Shown: positions 8,801-17,800 of the stretch, in pieces | Layout of the letters: each line of letters opens with the position of its first letter | Numbering within the stretch: position 1 is the stretch's first letter | Source of the DNA: Giardia muris | Taxonomy: Eukaryota; Fornicata; Diplomonadida; Hexamitidae | Assembly: GCA_006247105.1 (NCBI GenBank) | Contig: CM016925.1 | Coordinates: 806,001 to 870,000, forward strand | Reading direction: 5' to 3' | DNA length: 64,000 nucleotides | Translations under genes and position numbers: made by a program | Notes under the pieces: generated by a model | Database searches by the model: none | What the model was told of the DNA's origin: nothing | What the model saw: only the letters and a program-made list of their open reading frames with translations

Positions 8801-11800
8801 TCACTTTTTCAAGTGTCTATTCTTCGTAACCGTAGGTGATGGCGGGGAATTAGTATTTCCAGAGGTGACATCAATGAAGATCGTGGAGGCTCTTCATGAT
8901 CCCCTCGAAAAGGTGAGAAAGGTTCTGACTGGTCTCGAGGACATTAACAAGGAAGCAACTGTCCTCTTCTCGACAGATTATACGTCTCTCCTAGATCCTC
9001 GTGACGCCTCACAGTTGCGCCAGTGTGTCACCATGCTTCAGGCTTTGAATCCATCCTTTTGGGATATCCTGAAGCTCATTGGAGACGTTGAACAGAGGGT
9101 TTCTGAGTTTCTTCGTTACGAATGGGCAATCGCGAAAGGTCGCTTGGACCTTCTCGAGTCAATCGCCTCGCTCGCTCAAAGCTGTTGTACGGCACTTGGG
9201 GCGGAGTTTCAGGCGATGTATACGGCCATAGGCTCGGTCTCCTATTCTGACTCGCCTCTCACAAACACTTTGTTCCAGACTCTGGGTTACAGCTGCGAAA
9301 GTTACCTCTACTTCATCTCTCAGCTCTGTACCCTCTCGCAGCCCGTCTTCAAGGCCCTTCGAAGTCCTTCCCTTAGTTCTTCGCACTTCCTCGAGCTTGC
9401 TGAGAAGACAGGTCTGGGAATGACGACTAAGTACTTCCAGAAGAATGGATCTTCGCGATTACCTGACGGGATTACTGGCGCCGTGGTCCTCTTCATTACC
9501 GCAGCTAGTTTGTTTACAGGGGTGTCCGTCGTGACTGCAGAGACCGTACAAACCCATGAGTACAAGAAGCTACTCTCCACTCTGAAGGAGATATGTACGC
9601 GCGCAGAGAACGAGCAATCTATTCGGTCCGCCGTCGATGAGACGGCTTATTGGATCCGGTCCGAAACCACTCTTCCCTTCACAATTTATCAGCTCAGTCC
9701 TCATGGACGTGAGGAGCTACACTTCGTAGAGATCGGTATTGACCGGCAGACAGGAGTCTGGAACGTACCACTTTCGGCCAGTTGGAAGCAGATCTTGAGT
9801 CGTATTGTTGAGAAGAAGGCCATTCTTTCTGCTGTCCGTTCAAATCCGTACGCTCGTGCGATTAAAGATCAGCTGGAGGAGTGTTCCGCGATCCTTGAGT
9901 GCTTGGCACGGCTCGGACATGTGTTGGCCACGAGTGCGCGTCAGGTTAACATTCTAGAACCCGTCATGGGCCGGAAGGTGCTTCCGGAGGAGTTGCGTAA
10001 GTTCTACGACTCGTTATCCATCCTATACTCCCTCTTTCTGAATGATTGCGATGAGGAGACTGCGAATGTCTGTCTTAATGAATGCACGACCGAATCCTCG
10101 GTCTCGATCTCTATCTCATTGATGAATATATTACAAGCACCTCTTCCTTCGAACGTTGGAGTACTTCAGCGGTACACGGCTCATCATGCGGGGACCATTG
10201 TCGATACGTCCGTACTCGGGCCCTTCAAGGATACGATCGTGGCATTAGAGAACATTTCCGCTGTGTTTAGCGACGTACAAATTAGTCTTCGGCGCTATCT
10301 GGAGCAGAAGCGGATACTCTTCCCTCGGTTCTACTTCCTGGCGGATATAGACGTTCTGGAGATCCTTTCCACAGGGAGTACGAAGCCCGAGGCCACACTC
10401 AAACAGTTCACGAAGAAGTTGTTCGCCACGATTGAGTCACTCCAGTTTACGGCGTCTGGAGACCAGATAGCGATTTCCGGATTTGTTTCGCCTGAGGGAG
10501 AGAAGGTTGATCTCCTATCGGCGGTGACGATTGCGCCATCGGCACCGCCAGAGCTATGGCTCAACCGGTTCGATATTGCACATAAGGACACTCTTCGCCA
10601 GCAGCTTCTCTACATGCTCAAGTTGGTTCCCGAGGCGAAGTCCTCTCGACAGATCAATAGTTTGAACCTTCCAACACCAAATACTACGTCCCAGGACTTA
10701 GCGACGACTTCCCCATTCGACATTGTCACCTCGTATAGTATGGTTAAGGCCACTGTCTCACCCTTTGGCTATGACACTTCAGACTTCTACCAGCTCGAGG
10801 ATTATCGTGCGGCGATCAGTCAAAAGCTCGACTTTCAAGGCCCATCAGGCGAGATTCTTTGTGTTGGGTTCGCTGTCCTCACGACGGCAAGGATCGACGA
10901 CGCCCTTTATAGGAAGGACACTCTTGCGGCTTGTACCGAGGCACTCCAGGCGAATCAGAAGCAGATGCAACAGTACCTCGCAGCCTTTTCCGAAAAGCTT
11001 TGTAGTGCTCGGATCTCTACCGCCGCCTTCGGAACTACTGATTATGTCATGGGACTCAAGCTCAAGAACATGGCCGTCGACATTACTCATTATTTGGACG
11101 TCTTAGAGGAGTTACTTGTACAGACTGGCACGGATGATGAGGTGCTTACCGCGCGTCAATGGATCTGGGCGCGAGAGCTTAAGTATCGCATACACCGACA
11201 GACTCAGGAGCTCTACGTCTTTGCTTTGGATAGCATCACTCCCTATCTCTTTGAGTATCAAGGCCTTCAGGCACGACTCATCCATACACCACTTACAAGC
11301 CGTTGTTATAACACGCTATCGGAGGCAATTGCTCTCAGACTTGGAGGTGTGCTCCAAGGGCCTGCAGGTACTGGAAAGACAGAATCCACGAAGGCCCTTG
11401 GATCGAAGCTCGGTAGGACCGTCCTTTGCTTTAATTGCGATACCTCGATCGAGCGTTCGGACCTTTCACGTCTTCTTATCGGGATCATCCTCTCAGGGAG
11501 CATTGGTTGCTTCGACGAATTCAATCGTCTTGCCAGCTCCGTCCTTAGCGCCGTTGCGACGGACATAGAAGCGATTCAGAAGGTGATCTTTCTCCGTTCT
11601 GGTGGGATCCTTGAGACGATCAACGAGACTTCTGGAATAGACTTTGTCGGGAAAACCTTCACGCTTGGGGAAATCACTGTTCCAATCTCCACAATTTCCC
11701 CGTATTCTTGTCTCTATGTTACGTTGAATCCGGCGTCTCGCGAATATCGCGGGCGTTCCGAACTCCCCCACTCTCTAACACGTCTTCTACGTGGCTGTTA

Positions 11801-14800
11801 CATGGGGTCTGCGAATACAAGTCTGATTGTGACAACGATACTCTCAACCTCCGGCTTTACAAACGCCAAGGTCCTTGCCGAGAAATGCACGTTGGCATAC
11901 CTTCTCTGCGCCAGACGTATCCCTGCTCAGGTTCACTTGGATTGGGGTCTACGTAGCATGCAGGCTGTGCTACGTCAGGCGGCACTCATCCGTGCTAATG
12001 AATGCAAGGTTGATCCGAAGTTCGCCGAAGCTGGTGGTGCTTCTGAGAGCGAGCGTTTACAAATGGAGACAAGTATCATAATCAAGTGTATCTCCGACGC
12101 AACCCTCTCTAGAATTACAGGTGGATCCATTTCGATATTTATGGAGATCCTCAAAGGAGTCTTTGGAGAACAAGCTGTTGAAAGATGCTTCGGTGCTACC
12201 AAACGCTACGGATCGGCAAACGCCCTTGAGGATAAAATCGTTGCAGTGCTCCAGGATGACCTCCCCGAGAAGTATGGGGTTGCCGTCCTTCAGCTCTACC
12301 GAGCCCTGACAGCAAAAATGGGCGTTGCACTCCTAGGACCACCGGGCTCAGGGAAAACGTGCATCATCGAGCTCTTAAAAACTGCAGTGTCTACTCTTAC
12401 TGGGGGGAAGCTAGAAATCCGTGAGTTCAGGATTGCTCCCAAGTCAATGAGTCGCCAAGACTTACTCGGGTACGTCGATCCCTTGACGGGAGAATGGAAT
12501 GATGGTGCTCTTTCAAGTGCAGCAAGGCATGCGATGCGACTCCTCGCCATAACGTCAGCCCCTCATATCTGGCCCTTTATCGTTTTGGATGGAAGCATCG
12601 ATCCATTATGGATCGAGGCCCTTAACTCAGTTCTTGACGACAATAGGTTACTAACTATGAGCTCTGGAGAACGAATCCGTTTCCCGGCCTGTATCGACCC
12701 TCTGGCAGCCTTCTTTAATTCAGCTGATAGTCCAGATAGGCATTTACAGATGCCACTCTCGTTTCTTTTTGAGACGGACTCGCTTCAGCATGCATCACCC
12801 GCAACCGTATCCCGTTTAGCAGTTATCGTCGTTCCCGCACGTACTGTTGATGATGTGATGAAGAGTATCGACTCTCCCGACATTCCTCTTGATGGTTTCC
12901 GCAAGTTCTGCACTGGTGGGTTACCACAAGCGGTCGCTGAGTGCGCCGCCGAAGTTTGTGAGCACATGTTTCTCTGTGGCCAAGGGGAGATTAAACTCCA
13001 CGGCCGTACGTTAGGATCTGCGGCAGCATTTGCACGAGGCTGTATTCGTGCTTGGTATTCAGAACTGACAAATCGTATTCGTGATGGCGCTCCAGGAGAA
13101 TTGACTGATATGTCGCTGGGTGCAATGGCCAGTACGGTGTCTATGGGAACCCTCATGCTGCAGGGTTCGCTTGCAACGCCGCGCCACGCTGCCGGCAGCG
13201 GTTCGACAATGCCCCAGATAGACTGGGCGAAGGCAACCATCCATAGCTTCATAGCAAGCCGGACCCCCATTCTAGTGGTTGGAAGAGATACTTGTGGGAA
13301 GTATACGTCAGTCATTCAAGCGGTGGAGAGTGCAAACCCACCATGTGTCGCATTGACTCTGAGCTGTTCGCGATTGACGACCCGAAACGACATTATTAGC
13401 ATGCTCATGTCTCAATGCATTGAGTCTCAGACTCCAGAAGGTGCTCGATTGATTCGACCACGGACGGAAGGGACGACACTCTTACTTGTGGTTCGTGACT
13501 GTGACGTTATTCAATTGGATGAGTTCCATCATATCGAAACGTTCACGTTTCTTTGGTCTCTTGTGGCGCATGGGAAGTATTATGGGCGTGGGGGTGTTCC
13601 AGTCCATATTTCGGACATTGTAGTCGTCATTATCGTGAAATCGTTAGCACGAGTTCCTTTACGTTTGAGGCGACGCATGGGGATCGTTTTTATGGAGCAT
13701 AACACCCTTGATATCGAGGCGATTTGTGGGCCTTCCTTTTACAAATACTATGCTCAGCTCGAAAAGCGCTCTCAGAATCTTCATTCGTGGAAGACCCAAA
13801 TGGTGCACGAGGCGGAGATGGCGCATCTGAAGGCTCTTCAAACGGGGAAGACAGACGTGATAACTCTCATTGAGTATCTGAAGAACATCGGCACCCTTAA
13901 CATGTTCGGGGTGGCCACCATCTCCGCCTTCTTACAAGAGAACGAGGGCCTTTCTGCAGATCACATCGTGAAGCTTTTGGAGCTACTACTCGAGGTTCCA
14001 ATCCCTTACGCCCAAGGTAAGAGCACGGCACGCAACGAGCTTCGTACCCTCGGGAATAATGACGATAATCATGTACTGACATACGCGCAACCAGGGTCGA
14101 CTGCCCAGGAGTTCCAGCGTGCGTTCTCAACAGAGCAGTGTATTCCACCAGAATTTTATAAGACCCTGTCTTTGAACCTCATCACCAATAAGGAGCGCGT
14201 GTCACGGTTGCAGGAACTGCTTGGATACGCCACGGAGTATTACCCTGGACTCAGACTATATCAAACCTATGTTCAGATCCTCGCTATGAGCCAGCCACTC
14301 GTTTCCACAGTGCTGCATGAGTACTTGAAACTGCTCTCGGCGATTGAGGTCGGTCTCATGACGGCAGCTGGGCTCGTCGTTTTAGCTCAACCCTATTGTT
14401 ACTCAATCGAGACGGCGGTGGTTGGAGCATTAACCGTTGGTTGTAGCATCTGCTTCGCCGGGACGGATCCTATCTCTCCCGTTGCTCTTCGTGCGATAGC
14501 AGAGCGTGTTGCAGCTGGGCATCAACGTATCGCATACTTCATCGACGACAACACTCTTGAAACTGATAAGAACTGGTATGGCTTCCTCTCGGCCATCGCC
14601 AATAAGGACATTCTCTACTTCCAGAATCGTCTATCCGCGGCAGATATACGCAGTCTCGTTGCGACGTTTACCGATAACTGTGGGATTGTCGGGTTCGACT
14701 CGCTTAGCGAGCTTGAGGCTACTCGGATCTTCTTTGGAAAATTGGTCGTAGCTATTCAACCGATTATCATCCTGAGCCCTGAACGGGAGGCCTGTGACGA

Positions 14801-17800
14801 TCTCTTTCTAATTATCCCCGCCGTTCGCCGTCGTTTCCGGCTCGTTGCATTCGAGATGCTGAATATCGATATTGACACAGTACCAATTACCCCCTCGGAG
14901 AACTTCTTCGAGCGACCCAGTCGCGACCTGGCATATAGCGTTGCGGTCCGTACTGTGGCCATCGTATCAGGAGCTTTTGCGGTGTCGAATGGTGGGCAGA
15001 ATATGAAACCGCTTACGATCATTGAAAACATCCTCAAGATCACCTCAAGTTATACTCACAAGTTCCTAACAACGTACTCCCTCAACGCCCCACCGATTTC
15101 TTCGTACGTGAAGACCTACGTAATGTACCATCTTCTCAAGTCGAAGTGGATGTTCGCTCTCAATAAGCGAAAGGATCGTCTTTCTAAGGGACTTGAGCAG
15201 CTTCAGAAGGCGCAAAAGGAAGTGGATGGTCTATCGCAGCAGATCACTCAACGAAGCAAGCAGGTTGAGGAGTCACAGTTAGCTGCAAACCAAGCGCTCG
15301 AAGAGATAACAAAGAAGATGAGCGACGCGTCCAACAGGAAGCTCTCCGCGACCGAGTTGCAACGGGAACTTGCATTGCGTGAGAAGGAGATCTTGAAAGA
15401 CAAAGAGCAGGCGGACCAGGAATTGAGTCATGTCCTCCCGGTGCTTCAAGAGGCCACGAAGGCTGTCCAATCCATTCCTGCAGATGCCCTCACCGAAATC
15501 AAGTCGTTCGCCTCTCCTCCACCTGCCGTTGCGACAGTGCTTGAGGCGGTCTTAAAGCTATTGGGCCATCAAGATATCTCTTGGAAAGGAATGAGGGCGT
15601 TTCTCTCGCAGGCAGGTGCGCTCCGGATGATTGCGGCGTTTGATGTTAAGAATGCAAGCAAATCCGCCCTAGCTGCCGTCAACAAGGTTATTAAGGGAAA
15701 TCCGGAATGTTTCGAACCTAGTAAGATCCAACGCGTCTCACGAGCTGCCGCTCCTCTTGCAAAGTGGATCTGTGCTAATATGGAATACGGAGCGGTTTGT
15801 GCAAAGATCGAGCCGCTGATGAATGCCGTGAAGCGCGCAGACGATAGTCTAAATGACATGCGGAAACGGATTGACGAGATCAACCAGGAAGTCACCGAGA
15901 TCGAGAAGCAGACGGAGGCGCTGCACGTAGACTTCAACTTGAAGACCCAGCAGCTTATGAAGTATAAGCAAGAGCTTGAGACACTGCAAGACCGGCAGCG
16001 GCATGGAACTGCGCTTCTCCAAGGTCTTACGACTGAACGCCAACGCTGGGCCGGAGGCATGAAGGAAGCCGCCCAACAATTGGATAATATCGACAAATGT
16101 GCCGTCAATGCGGCGATCCTATTTACACTTGCAGGAAAGTGTACCGACGATGTGCGTTCAGACTTCTTTTCCCAGCCATTACTTAAGGATGGTCCAAAGA
16201 CCGTGCGAGAGGCTTTTGATGAGCTTCTCGTCAACTCCGTCACCTCAAACCGTTTCATCAGTTTAGGGCTTTCGGCAGGAACGAGTGCCTTTGAGAACGC
16301 TGCCATCCTGGATCTACTTTACAGCTGCGCAAAGCTTCCTAACATCAAGGATGAGTCCGGCGATAACAGAGATATGCGAAACTACAACATCTTCCGCGCA
16401 TTCGTCCTATCTCATGCTACTGAGAACACTGGGGTCCAGCGGTTCCTTGAAAAGAATCCTCAGTTTGAGGGCGCCACGTTTGCTAGTGCAACCTCAGAAC
16501 ACCTCCCAAACCTCGTCGCCATTGCCGCGCGCTTCGGAAAAACCATCATCATCACAAACTGCGACTCGGGCCATCTTCCTTCATGTCTGTTCCCATATCT
16601 CCGATATAGTGGAAACTGTTATGCCTCCTCGGGCAGCGTTGCGACTAGCGGGCCTATTGGGACTGGACATGTCGTCGGAGGGTACGTCATGCCTATGGAG
16701 ACTGTTTCTATTCCGATCCAGTCTGCAAAGCTAAGCGATATGCATCCTGATTTCCGAATGATAATCACGTCTTCCGTCAGCATGCACATCCCTCTAGATA
16801 TATCTCAAAACGTACTCGAACTCTCGTTTGCACCAACAAAGAAGTCTCTGACTAACCAATACATGGATTGTATTCTGGCGGAGTGGTCCCCATCTTCGTT
16901 ACAGAAGATCAAGGAGTTGGGGGAGACCCAGCTTGAGTTCTCTACGAAGCTTCATGAGATTGAGGATAATCTTCTTGATGCTCTATCGGCCGCAGCCTTA
17001 CAGAAGGATCAGTCCCTTCTAGAAAACCAAACACTCTTCAATGTACTTAAGCAGGCCGAAGTACAGACTGCAGAGATTAAAGCGGCCACCGATGAGGTCA
17101 AGATCATAGAGCAAGAGCTGGATGCAATCAAGAACGTCATTTCCCCTCTTGCACAGGCTGTTGACCAGTGTGTCACGACATTCGCATCCATGTGCATGGT
17201 TAACTCTCTTTATGTAACGGATCAAGAGGCAATCCTTCCATTACTCAAGCATTGCCTACGAACAAATAGGCCCGCCTCAGACAATGATAAAATTACCCCC
17301 GAACAGGTCTTAAAGACGCTCCGGGCCTTCCAAGCTTTGACAGCGTCGCGGATTCAGTCTAGCTTCTTTGGGACCGACGTGGTTGCAGCGTGTCTTCTCC
17401 TTCTACGCAACTACTCTCCTAAACTTCTCACACCAGAGCTCTTTGCGTACTTCACCGGGACTGGGAAGGTGTATGCGGGCCAGGTTCCAAGTTGGGTTCC
17501 AAACAACTCTCGTAATGATTTCGCGATGCTCCTTGGTACCTTTACTCCGGATAGGTTAGAAAAGCTTGCGGTCACAAATCAGTCCGTCTGGGGTACATTC
17601 ATCTCGAGGTTGAATAGCTGCAAGGACCTTGTGCAATTGGATCAGGTCTTCCCCGACTCTGCTAAGTCGCTGAATCCGCTGGAGATGGCTGCCTTTGCAT
17701 CCTCCGTACGCCCGGATATGACCAATGACATCATACGAACGGTTGTGGCACGTGTACTTGCAGTGGATGATCGACCGATCGACTCTTTGCTCTTCGCCAT

